Assembly (NCBI GenBank): GCA_965153355.1
Contig: OZ231128.1
Coordinates: 15,748,001-15,812,000 of the forward strand
Direction: 5' to 3'
Length of the DNA: 64,000 bases
From: Flaccisagitta enflata
Lineage: Eukaryota; Chaetognatha; Sagittoidea; Aphragmophora
The notes beneath the pieces are model-generated. The model worked only from the letters and a program-made list of their open reading frames with translations, ran no database searches and was not told the origin of the DNA. The translations under genes and the position numbers were made by a program. Below are positions 40,455 to 50,898 of the stretch, in pieces; the stretch's first letter is position 1; every line of letters begins with the position of its first letter.

Positions 40455-40800
40455 TTTTCTTTTCTTCTTTTTCTTTTTTTTTTCTTTTCTTTTTCTTTTT
40501 CTTTTTCTTTTTCTTTTTCTTTTTCTTTTTCCTTTTCCTTTTCTTTTTCTTTTTCTTTTTCTTTTTCTTTTTCTCTTTCTTCTTCATCTTCTTCTTCTAC
40601 TTGTTCTTGTTCTTGTTCTTGTTCTTGTTCTTGTTCTTGTTCTTGTTCTTGTTCTTGTTCTCCTTCTTCTCATTCTTTTTCTTCTTCTTCTTCTCTTTCT
40701 TCTTCTTCTTCTTCTTCTTCTTCTTCTTCTTCTTCTTCTTCTTCTTCTTCTTCTTCTTCTTCTTCTTCTTCTTCTTCTTCTTTCTCTTTTTGTCTTTTCG
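40455..40800. repeat. (TTTTTC)n, (TTCTTG)n, (TTC)n pyrimidine tract
   Basis: Successive blocks of TTTTTC, TTGTTC and TTC (40690-40780). It continues the tract interrupted by U4. Confidence 0.95.
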
Positions 40801-40963
40801 CCTTTCTTCTTTTTTCTAGTTTTTCCTCTTTTCCATCCAATTTCATTTTAATTGTCTCGTCATCTAACTAACTGCCCTCAATGAAGCACAAGCTCTAAAC
40901 CTGGGAATCTTTCGATCAATCATTGCCAAAATCATTCATCAAACCACACGTAATGGACAAGTA

Positions 40964-41561
40964 CACTACGGCGCAAAAAAAGTCTCCAATACATAAACTG
41001 TCAAATATCAATCCTTGAGACTTTAATTGATTAAATGACATAATATTCTAAAACATCTTAAAAAGTTCTACAAGTTTAGTCTTATCCAAGTCTTGTTTAT
41101 CAATTAGCTAAGATTATACAAGTTTAAAGTGGAAAGCCATTTTGCAAGTTACTCAAAACCAAAAACCCTTGATACAACATCGAAGAAACTATCTTTTTTC
41201 TTGATAAGATCTAGATTAAAGATTTATCATAATTTCTACTTTAATTTGAATTCATTAGCGTTGTACAGAGTTTCAAAGACCAGAAATCTGGACCAAGCTG
41301 AGATTTGCAGATCAATTTATCTACAAAGGATATGACTTTGAAGATGATGCAGTATGTTTTTAATTGACCAAAAAGATTTTTTTTCTTTTTTTGACTAGCT
41401 GTTCTTTAAATTAATGTCACCCCTAAATGGAATGAGCAAATAACTTGAGATTGATCTCAAATAAAACAAAATTGAAATTCCTATGAACTTGTCACCATTA
41501 TAGTGCTAGATAATGCAAACAATTAATTACAAAAGTGGATTATTTTGTTTGTGCCTCACTG
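40964..41561. mobile_element. TA-flanked mariner-like MITE, 598 bp
   Basis: Left end CACTACGGCGCAAAAAAAGT and right end, read inverted, CAGTGAGGCACAAACAAAAT, flanked by TA at 40962-40963 and 41562-41563. The ends resemble those of 54768-55395. The interior is AT-rich without an intact transposase. The left terminal bases are altered (CACTACGG rather than CAGTGAGG). Confidence 0.75.
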
Positions 41562-41669
41562 TATGTAGAGTTGTTACCGTGCGGTACTCGAAATTGTATT
41601 GGTTGGATGCACTCCCGCGGACTCATGACTATACACTTTCTCGTGTCAGTTGGTCCGTCCTTTCCTTCT

Positions 41670-42012
41670 AGTCGCATGCACTATGACCCGCTCTGTCCGT
41701 CTGCTTGTCGGTCGCTTCGTCTGTCCGTTTGTCACCCTTAGCTTTTTTTATGGTTTCAATTCATTCTAAGTTATTTCACAACATTTTACATTTAGTCTTT
41801 TAGTCTTTTAGTCTTTTAGTCTTTCAGTCATTTAGTCTTTTAGTCTTTTTGTCTTTTTGTCTTTTTGTCTTTTTGTCTTTTTGTCTTTTTGTCTTTTTGT
41901 CTTTTTGTCTTTTGGTCTTTTGGTCTCTTAGTCTTTTAGTCTTTTGGTCTTTTGGTCTTTTGGTCTTTTGGTCTTTTGGTTCTTATGGTCTAACAACCGC
42001 ACGCGCCTTGTT
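41670..42012 (+). mobile_element. Family S element S15 with decamer tandem
   Basis: Left AGTCGCATGCACTATGACCC (hairpin damaged), a GTCGGTCG-like tract, then a TCTTTTAGTC/TCTTTTTGTC tandem (41793-41983), and the end ACCGCACGCGCCTTGTT. Confidence 0.7.
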
Positions 42013-43239
42013 AACGATGTAGGTCACTGTAAGGTTGAGGTGTACAAGAAATGCCGATTTTGCTTTGACCATGCCACTAGGAAGTTTGGGGGCGGTATTA
42101 CGTGTGTACAATGGGAAAAAAACCTCAGAAGGCTTAGGGGAGTTGCCCAGAGACTACAAAAACTCAACAAAGTTGACATATTCAGCCTCAAAATGAGCAA
42201 AATCGAATTACCACCCTCATACTTAAAAATTTCAAATTTCCTTCTTAATTTCAACATTAAGCACATTTTTTGGGCTTGTTGGATAGAAAAAACATGTATG
42301 GAGGTGACCATGTGGGTGGGTGGGAGGGGTGCCCCATGAGGGTACGGCAGCGGCACCAAATTGGACAAATTGCAGGGCCTAATGGAGGTGGTCTCAAAAA
42401 ATGACAAAAATGGCCACCATTGATTTTGGGGCAAGAATGTATCCCAACAAATGGTATTTTCATCAATTTTGGGCAAAAAAATGCCAAATAACAGTCCTAC
42501 CGATTGTTGTGAGTTTAGGTCCCTGACACCATCAACTTCAATTGCTTATAGCTTCTAAACAAAAAAGGTTGGAAAAACGCGGTTGGCGGCATTTGAAAGA
42601 GCTGAAAAAATCCTTTCAGAACAGCACAAATTTTGTCTAAATTGGTTCATAAACAGTGGTACAGTAATCTCTCAAAGTACAGCAAATTCTATTTTTTAAG
42701 CTCGTTCACAACCATAACTTTGATTGCTTATAGCTTCTAAACGAAAAAAGTTGGAAAAACGCAGTTGGCGGCATTTGAAAGAGCTGAAAAAATCCTTTCA
42801 GAACAGCACAAATTTTTTCCAAATTGGTCAATAAACAGCGGTACAGTGATCTCTCAAAGTACAGTGAATTTTGAATATACAGTTCTCTCACCACCATCAA
42901 CTCTGATCGCTTATAGCTTCTATACAAAAAAGTTAGAAAAACGCGGTTGGCCGCATTTGAAAGAGATGAAAAATCCTTTCAGAACTGCATGAATTATGTC
43001 CAAATTGGTTGATAAACAGTCGTATAGTGATCTCTCAAAGTACAGCTTTTTTTTCTTTCGCCACCAACAACTTTGATTGCTTATGGCTTCTGAGCTAGAC
43101 AAGTGACGCGAGGTCACAATATTGTTGCGGACGGATGGGCAGGGGCTTCCATCCCCCAGCTTTACCCTAATCTCACCCCCAACCAACCTCCAACACACTC
43201 AGAACAAACAATTCCAATTGCAGCATCATAAATACGCGT

Positions 43240-43923
43240 TTTTGGGCAGCAGCCCTGAAGGGGCCGATGACCTATGCTTTCACATATGTAATTTCTCCTC
43301 CTCCTTCTTTTCCTTCTCTGTACCCACCCCCTCCCCTTGAGGTCCAAATCCTAGCCTTGAGGCTCAAATCCAAGCCTCAAGGCTCAAATCCCAGCCTCAA
43401 GGCTCAAATCCCAGCTCTGAAGCTCAAATCCCAGCCTCAAAGCTTTAATCCCAGCCTCTAAGCCCCATTCCCACCATCAAGGCTCAAATCCCAGCCAGGA
43501 AGCTGTAATCCTAGTCTTGAGGCCCAAATCCTAGTCTTGAGGCCCAAATCCTAGTCTTGAGGCCTGAATCCTAGTCTCGAGGCCCAAATCCTAGTCCCAA
43601 GGTCTGAATCATAGTCTCAAGGCCTGCCCTGCCTCAAAGCTCAAATCCCGGCATCGAAGCCCAAATCCTAACCATGAAGCTCAAATCCCAGCCTCAAAGC
43701 TCAAATCCCAGCCTCTAGGCTCAAATCCCAGCCTCCAGGCTCAAATCCCAGCCTCCAGGATCAAATCCCAGCCTCCAGGTTCAAATCCCAGCCTTCAGGA
43801 TCAAATCTCAGCCTCCAGGATAAAAAAAAATCAGCATAGGGGCCGCTGCCCCACTAACCATTTCACACCCACATACACTCAGGCAACAGGTACCGCTGAC
43901 CATCTAAGGCTTTTGCTACTATT
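43240..43923 (+). mobile_element. Family T element T7, within F2
   Basis: Left TTTTTGGGCAGCAGCCCTGA, AGGGGCCGATGACCTATGCT; about 23 units of CTCAAATCCCAGCCTCAAGG type; right CAACAGGTACCGCTGACC then GCTTTTGCTACTATT. Its left third is mirrored at 44215-44455. Confidence 0.8.
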
Positions 43924-43957
43924 TATTTTTAAACTCAAGCGTGACAATTCGAGCGTG

Positions 43958-44098
43958 ACCAATGGACCGATGGACCAATGGGCGGACAAAGCCTCTTGTG
44001 TGTCCGCAACTAAAAAGTTACAAGATCGCAGTTGGCGGCACTTGAAAGAGCTGAAACAAGGCCGGATACACGGCTACCTCCCTCGCTTGCGGGGGCTG
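43958..44098 (-). mobile_element. Two family S end fragments in the F2 loop
   Basis: 43958-44017 is a reverse left end (CAATGGGCGGACAAAGCCTC, TGTCCGCAACTAAAAAG) without its outer hairpin arm. 44055-44098 is a reverse right end (ACAAGGCCGGATACACGGCT). Their order is the opposite of an intact reverse element, so these are two separate fragments or a rearranged one. Confidence 0.55.
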
Positions 44099-44214
44099 TA
44101 TTTTTCAGAGTAGCATGAATTTAATCAAAATTGGTCATTAATGGCGGTACAAGTCCGCGACTTAAAATAGAGACTTCTTCAGAGGGATCTGACCGATTGC
44201 AAATACTCAATCAA

Positions 44215-44455
44215 TTCTGACAAAAATAATGTCCATCGATCACTTTTTTGGCTGGGATTTGAGCTTCAGAGCCGGGATTTGAGCCTTGAGGCTAGGATTT
44301 GAGCCTTGAGGCTTCAATTTGAGCCTCAAGGCTAGGATTTGGACCTCAAGGGGGGGGGTACAGAGAAGGAGATGAAGAAGGAGGAGGAGAAATTTCTGCA
44401 TATGTGAAAGCATAGGTCATTGGCCCCTTCGGGGCCGCTGCCCAAAAACGCGTAT
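44215..44455 (-). mobile_element. Mirror copy of the T7 left end (T8)
   Basis: Ends GTGAAAGCATAGGTCATTGG, CCCCTTCGGGGCCGCTGCCC, AAAAACGCG. This is the inverse of the T7 left end including the flanking CGCG, so it was copied with the F2 arm and did not insert by itself. Confidence 0.8.
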
Positions 44456-45846
44456 TTATGATGCTGCAATTGGAATTGTTTGTGTCTGAGTGTGTTGGAG
44501 GGTGGTTGGGGGTGGGATTGGGGTAAGGCTGGGGGATGGATGCCCCTGCCCATCCGTCCGCAACGATATTGTGACCTCGCGTCACTTGTTTAGCTCAGAA
44601 GCCATAAGCAATCAAAGTTGTTGGTGGCGAAAGAAAAAAAAAGCTGTACTTTGAGAGATCACTGTACGGCTGTTTATCAACCAATTTGGACAAAATTCAT
44701 GCTATTCTGAAAGGATTTTTCCATCTCCTTCAAATGCTGCCAACCGCGTTTTTCAAACTTTTTTGTATAGAAGCTATAAGCAATCAAAGTTGATGGTGGT
44801 GAGAGAACTGAATATTTAAGATTCACTGTACTGTAACGCTGTTTATTAACCAAATTGGACAAAATTTGTGCTGTTCTGAAAGGATTTTTTCAGCTCTTTC
44901 AAATGCCGCTAACCACGTTTTCCCCACTTTTTTCGTTTAGAAGCTAAAAGCAATCAAAGTTGATGGCTGTGAAACAGCTTTAAAAAAAAGAATTTGCTGT
45001 ACTTTGAGAGATCACTGTACCGCTGTTTATGAACCAATTTAGACCAAATTTGTGCTGTTCTGAAAGGATTTTTTCAGCTCTTTCAAATGCCGCCAACCGC
45101 GTTTTTCCAACTTTTTTCGTTTAGAAGCTATAAGCAATCAAAGTCATGGTTGTGAAAGAGCTTAAAAAATAGAATTTGCTGTACTTTGAGAGATCACTGT
45201 ACCGCTGTTTATGAACCAATTTAGACAAAATTTGTGCTGTTCTGAAAGGATTTTTTCAGCTCTTTCAAATGCCGCCAACCGCGTTTTTCCAACCTTTTTT
45301 GTTTAGAAGCTATAAGCAATTGAAGTTGATGGTGTCAGGGACCTAAACTCACAACAACCGGTAGGACTGTTATTTGGCATTTTTTTTGCCCAAAATTGAT
45401 GAAAATACCATTTTTTGGGCAGAATATGTCATGTTGGGATACATTCTTGCCCCAAAATCAATGGTGGCCATTTTCGTCATTTTTTGAGACCACCTCCATT
45501 AGGCCCTGCAATTTGTCCAATTTGGTGCCGCTGCCGTACCCTCATGGGGCACCCCTCCCACCCACCCACATGGTCACCTCCATACGTGTTTTTTCTATCC
45601 AACAAGCCCAAAAAATGTGCTTAATGTTGAAATTAAGAAGGAAATTTGAAATTTTTAAGTATGAGGGTGGTAATTCGATTTTGCTCATTTTGAGGCTGAA
45701 TATGTCAACTTTGTTGAGTTTTTGTAGTCTCTGGGCAACTCCCCTAAGCCTTCTGAGGCTTTTTTCCCATTGTACACACGTAATACCGCCCCCAAACTTC
45801 CGAGTGGCATGATCAAAGCAAAATCGGCATTTTTTGTACACCTCAC

Positions 45847-46210
45847 TGTAAGGTATGTATGAAATACTGCTGAACTGTAGTTTTGTTGTACAGTAGTTCC
45901 TTGACAACTATCCGCGATTTTTGCACTGTTCTTATTTTTTGTTCCTCATAAAAAAATTTGCATGACAACGAACGTTAACACAAGAGAAAAAAGTCTCCAG
46001 GTTTCAAATCGGAAACCGTTTCATTGCAAAATCATGTTGCCCAAAACAGCCTTGCCAACTCCCCGGCGGCAATTGCCCATTGTTTCGCTGGGAAAATAAT
46101 CAAAGCTGTAAGTTCCAGACGTTGAAATTTCACTCCCATTGTTTGCCTGGCACTAAATGGCAGCCTTTCTTTTTAACAGGTGAGAATTGCCAAAAAAGAA
46201 AAAAAGAAAT
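45847..46210. other. Unannotated spacer
   Basis: No supported feature. Confidence 0.4.
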
Positions 46211-46656
46211 AGTCGCAAAAGCGTAAGATGGACAGCAGTACCCGTGTTTTGCTTAAGTAAAAGCAGGGCAGTGGCCCCAAAAGGGTCGCTGAACTATGCT
46301 TTCGCACATTTGGGGAAGTTTCTCCTCCTTCTTCTTCCCTCCCCCTCAAATCCCAGTCTTGAGGCCAAAATTCCAGTCAAGGCCTAAATCCTAGCCTGGA
46401 GGCCTTAGGGCTCGGATTTGGATCTCAAGGCTAGGATTTGGGCCTCAAGGCTAGGATTTGGGCCTCGAGACTTGGATTTCGGCTTCAAGAATGGGACTTG
46501 GGCCTCGAGACTGAAATTTTGGCCACATGACTAGGATTTTAGGGGGGGGGGGGGCTGGAGAAGAAGAAGGAGGAGGAACAGGAGAAGAAGGAGGAGAAAA
46601 TTCCCCATATGTATGAAAGCAAAAGTCATCAGCCCCTTCGAGGCCGCTGCCCAAAA
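46211..46656 (-). mobile_element. Family T element T9, complete, reverse
   Basis: ATAGTCGCAAAAGCGTAAGA, GACAGCAGTACCCGTG, GCAGGGCAGTGGCCCCAAAA; a short run of ~20-bp units that invert near 46405; then GCCCCTTCGAGGCCGCTGCC, CAAAAAC. Diverged from T10. Confidence 0.7.
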
Positions 46657-47310
46657 ACCGGAACAATCCTAATACTTTCTTAGGGAAAATTAGAATTGGA
46701 CAGTACCATACAGGAAATGGTTTCTCGCATGTTAGATTGTCTGTCCAATGTTTTCTTCAAATCAGTGGCTTTTTGGTACAAAAGTAATGGGCTATCATTC
46801 GTTGCTTTGCTGTAAAAAAACGTTTACTTTTTTTTTCCTGTATGTGTTCATTAAATCTCTAAAGGATTTCAAGGGACCAACAATTTTTTTCTGTTATAAG
46901 CGGAATTCTGTTATAGCCAATATAGAAAATAAAAGAAAACAGATTGAAGGGACTGAGAACTAATGTCTATTACAGGCGGAGTCCGTTGGAACAGGGTTCA
47001 ACGGGGTTTGTCCGGTTTCCACAAAATTTGGGAAGCTCTTTGAGCAATCTTCCACGTGAGTTATTTAAGGAATTTCAAGCTCAAATAATTTTAAAGTTGC
47101 ACATTAGAAATGGCAAAATAAGCTTGAAATCAATAAATCTTAAAATCTTTTGACGCGCATCAAAAGTGCTACAACATCATTCGGCCAGGAGATATTTGAC
47201 TCATGTTTCATAACTCACAATGTCAATATCGATTTTAGTCTTCCCGTAGCTCCAGGTCCATCATTTTCTGTGAGTTACCTCTAATTGCTCTTGTTTATAC
47301 ATGCTGTTAA
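46657..47310. other. Spacer with TTATAAGCGGAATTCTGTTA motif
   Basis: A doubled motif CTGTTATA(A/G)(G/C)C at 46890-46920 looks like an inverted-repeat element end, but no partner end is found. No gene. Confidence 0.35.
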
Positions 47311-48747
47311 CTAACTATGGCAAAAAAATGCGAACAGTTACTTCTTTTGCTTATAAATCCTTTGAAAATTCACCCACTGTGCTGAAATTTTTACTGGAGT
47401 TACTTTTTGGGCAGCGGCCCCGAAGGGGCCGATGACCTATGCTTTCACATATGCAGAAATTTCTCCCTTTTCAGTGTACCCCCCCCCCCAGCCTCAAGGC
47501 TCATATCTCAGCCTCAAGACCCAAATCCTAGCCTCCAGGCTCAAATCCCAGCCTGGAGGCTCAAATCCCAGCTTGGAGGCTCAAATCCCAGCCTTGAGGC
47601 TCAAATTCCGGCCTCGAGGCTCAAATTCCAGCCTCGAGGCTCAAATCCCAGCCTCGAGGCTCAAATCCCAGCCTTGAGGCTCAAATCCCAGCCCCAAGGC
47701 TCAAATCCCAGCCTCAAGGCCCTAATTCCAGCCTTGAGGCTCAAATAAAAACAGCATAGGTCATCGGCCCCTTCGGGGCCGCTGCCCCTCTAACCACCTC
47801 ACACCCACATAAACTCACATAGGGGTAACGGGTACCGCTGACCATCTAACGCTTTTGCGACTATTGGTATTATTAAGCATCACTGAAAAAATCGATGTCC
47901 TGCTCTAAATAGTTTAGGAATTATAGATTTTTTAAAAGTGCTTGTCCGATGATCAGAAATTCAACGTACACACATGAGAATTTTCAAAGAATGAATAAAC
48001 AAATTTGAAAAAAAACCGCACAAAATCTAGTCCGATTTTGATGAAATTTGAAGTGAAAGTAGACCACATTGTTAGCAGGCTGTGGTAAAAATTTCATAAC
48101 GAAACTCCGATTATTTTAGCAGAAACAGCAAATTTTCCAAAACTTTTTTTTATGGGTTTAAGAATGAAGTTAATGAAGATGAAACCTGAAATAAAAAGTG
48201 ATGCTATGGCCATAGTTTTTCACCGATTATCATAATTTTTTAACTGGTAACTTTTGTACATATGAGTTATCTCCAGTAAAATTTTTGTGAAGATGGAAGC
48301 ATTTTTAGTCTCCCAAATTGCAAAAATATTCTTACAGGTAGCTGAATATTTCTTATCCTGAGCAAGCTTACAATCAACCAATATCTACCCCACTAGACTT
48401 TATCTGAGTAGAAGCGAATTTTGCCTAGTATTAGTAAATAGCACCATCAGACTACAGTTAAAAAATCATAACAAAACTCCCAAAACTTTTTGCACAATGC
48501 TAATTTTACTAAAAATGGAATTATTTTGATTTAGGATAAATGTCATCTCTGGCAGTCAAAAAAAGAGGTGACTTCAGTAAAAATGTGATAACGGCTAAAG
48601 TATTCGACGGATTTTGATGAAATTTTAACCAGACATAGTCCAAATCATGGTTATCATTCCCTGTAAATTTTGTGCAAATTGGTCAACATCTTCTTATGTT
48701 TTTGCTCTCTCAAAATTCGTTCGCTTTTTTATTTTGCCATAGTTAGC
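47311..48747. mobile_element. Inverted-end element X1, interrupted by T10
   Basis: Left end CTAACTATGGCAAAAAAATG then CGAAC; right end GTTCGCTTTTTTATTTTGCC then ATAGTTAG. Without T10 it would be about 975 bp, AT-rich, non-coding. No target duplication is evident, so the element call rests on the ends alone. Confidence 0.5.
47405..47865 (+). mobile_element. Family T element T10, young
   Basis: Perfect left hairpin GGCCCCGAAGGGGCC with CCTATGCTTTCACATATG, about 13 units of CTCAAATCCCAGCCTCGAGG type, right hairpin GGCCCCTTCGGGGCC, CACATAAACTCACATAGGGG, GGTACCGCTGACCATCTAAC, GCTTTTGCGACTATT. Nearly identical to T11. Confidence 0.9.
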
Positions 48748-48789
48748 TTCACTTGCTATGGCGTTCACTGAGTACTATAAGAGGCGAAG

Positions 48790-48882
48790 CAGTCGCAAAA
48801 GCGTTAGATGGTCAGCGGTACCCGATTCTCCTAAGTTAGTGAGATGGTGAGAGAGGCAGCGGCTCCGATGGGACAGATGACC
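48790..48882 (-). mobile_element. Family T right-end fragment T12
   Basis: AGTCGCAAAAGCGTTAGATG, GTCAGCGGTACCCGAT, GAGGCAGCGGCTCCGATGGG. The tandem interior and left end are missing. Confidence 0.7.
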
Positions 48883-49080
48883 AAAAACTGTTGTGTGCCA
48901 AGGTGCTTTGTCATACCCTGCTCTTCTGCGTCACAAGTCAAAGGTCACATCTCACACACATCACATGTCAGTCGAGAAGAAGAAGCACTTTAAAGTGTTA
49001 TCTCTTAAAACAGTTATCGCATAAAAGTCATCACTTCGTTTGTAGACGCGTCCTTGCATCTCTAACGGAAGGTGTGTTAA
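48883..49080. other. Spacer with eroded S-like hairpin
   Basis: AGACGCG-TCCT-TGCATCT at 49043-49060 looks like an eroded S left end, lying just before the GTT array. Confidence 0.35.
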
Positions 49081-49356
<276 letters not shown>

Positions 49357-49927
49357 GGCGTTTGGGGGGGTGCGGAGATATCATTTGGTGGAAGGTTGTA
49401 TTATTGTGAAGAAGTGAGCATCGACTGACTAGGTTGGCTTAAAATACATATTGAATATCTCCCGTCTTCATGTCTGACGGGTGAGGAGAGGTCATAGGAG
49501 GAGAGGAGGGGCGGTGAATATTCATGTGTTTTCGTCATAGTTTATTAACATGTCATTGTCATAATTGATATTATAATACCTATCATGCATCTGTATTGGG
49601 AATCGCTTGGCCTTGTTTCTCTTCTCTCCAATTTAATGGAACGTGAAATTCGCGTTAAAAAATCGCTTAGCTTTGGAGGAGATTGCGCGAGTGAGAGACG
49701 CACGCGCACTTGGAAGGCATGAACGTTCTCGACTTATCACGTCGTGCAGCCATATTAGGAAAACTAGGACACACAAAAATGAAAAGGAATGAGTGAATGA
49801 ACGAACCAAGGAGAACAAGGAGAAAAACGTGAGCATACTGGAACGTGTTTTAGTTGCGAGTCTTAGAATCTCTATGAGAGGGTTTGTTCGTTCTTTGGTC
49901 TGTCCGTCTGTCTGCCCGTCGGTTTTC
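49357..49927. other. Unannotated spacer
   Basis: An eroded S-like GTCTGTCCGTCTGTCTGCCC tract lies at about 49897-49918 following GAGAGGGTTTGTTCG. No gene. Confidence 0.4.
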
Positions 49928-50527
49928 TACATGTAAGAGAGCCGTGAGCATGTACGTGTAAGAGAGCACTAAGTATTACGTTACTGAAAACGCCCCAAAG
50001 TTAAACACTGGCTTTCACCAATCTTACCATAATTGAGGCTTGGTAAAAAAATATCTCATGCAAATTTTCAGGCATCTGGGATAGGGGGAATCTTCGTTAG
50101 GGTGACCATAAAATTTCCATAGAAATCTATAGCAGAGACAAAATTTGCATAATAAAAATATTGATTCCAATGTTAATTCAATACAATCTTCAACCTCACC
50201 CTAACAAATGTTCCTGCTATCTCAGAGGCCCAAAATTTTGCATGGAATATTTTTTTACCAAGCCTCAACTGTGGTAAGATTGGTGAGAGCCATAGTCGAA
50301 GTTTGGGGCGCTTCATGGGACGTACTAAGTATGTTTGTAAAAGAGAGCAACAAGCCGTACATGTAAGAGAGTTGTGAGCACGTAAATGTAAAGGAGCAAA
50401 GAGCATTCACATGTAAGAGAGCAGTTTGCAAGTAAGTGAGAGCAGTGAGCATGAACATGTAAGAGGGAGCAGTGAGCTGTGTACGTGTAAGGGCAGTGAG
50501 CATGTACATGTAAGAGAGCTGTGAAAG
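49928..50527. repeat. ~30-bp minisatellite interrupted by W1
   Basis: Units of ACATGTAAGAGAGCAGTGAG type lie at 49928-49976 and 50336-50527, on both sides of W1, in the same strand sense. Confidence 0.7.
49991..50310. mobile_element. Inverted-repeat MITE W1, 320 bp
   Basis: Left CGCCCCAAAGTTAAACACTG, CACCAATCTTACC, GAGGCTTGGTAAAAAAATAT; the right half is the inverse (ATATTTTTTTACCAAGCCTC, GGTAAGATTGGTG, GTTTGGGGCG). Arms are about 120 bp each. Inserted in the ~30-bp minisatellite. No clear TA flanks, so another superfamily or lost duplication. Confidence 0.82.
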
Positions 50528-50634
50528 AGAACGTGCGTGGGAAGGCGTAAGTGGAAACGAAAAAATCAACTCGGGATTAGAAAGTGGCCTTCAGCTTTCG
50601 GCTTCACGGTTCGTGAGGCTAAAATCAGGACCAA

Positions 50635-50896
50635 ACTAAGGACGTGTTTCTAATGAAGATGAAAAAGAAGTTTGTTCCAATTAAACATAAACACATATTC
50701 AAAAATTTCAACTGTTCCACAAGGGAGTGAGCAAAGGGGGTGAACGAAGTGAGTGAGCGAGCCCGTGGACAGACTGAGCAAGCAGAGCAAAGCAGAGCAC
50801 TGCGTAGCGAGTGAGCACTGCGAGCGAATGAATGTAGCGAGCGACCAAGTGGCCTATTAAAAACGCGATTGTCTGCGACAAGAAACGCCCTCTGAG
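50635..50896. mobile_element. Inverted-end element V3
   Basis: GGACGTGTTTCTAATGAAGA at the left, CGCGATTGTCTGCGACAAGA then CGCCCTCTGAGG at the right, GAGTGAGCGAGCCCG in the middle, as in V1. Confidence 0.65.
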
Positions 50897-50898
50897 GC

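Larger units (their letters stand above)
42041..45846. mobile_element. Foldback element F2, 3.8 kb, with nested T element
   Basis: Left arm about 42041-43440, right arm about 44250-45846, inverted. Outer ends GAGGTGTACAAGAAATGCCG and, read inverted from the right, CAGTGAGGTGTACAAAAAAT, again with TA outside the right end. Inside each arm: a block with TTTGGTGCCGCTGCCGTACC (or inverse), then ~180-bp tandem units (GAAAAAACGCGGTTGGCGGC type) in four copies on the left and five on the right, then the first ~190 bp of a T element in mirror image. The loop (43441-44249) holds the rest of T7 and S fragments. Frames in the arms are mirror copies of non-coding sequence. Confidence 0.85.

Noticed and set aside
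44346-44585. Frames resembling each other at 43122-43340, 44332-44585, 46451-46666, 47407-47748 and 56027-56290
   Set aside because: Their similarity comes from the shared T-element DNA and not from a conserved protein; the units are read in different frames.
46880-46925. TTATAAGCGGAATTCTGTTA as a transposon end
   Set aside because: No matching inverted partner within several kilobases.
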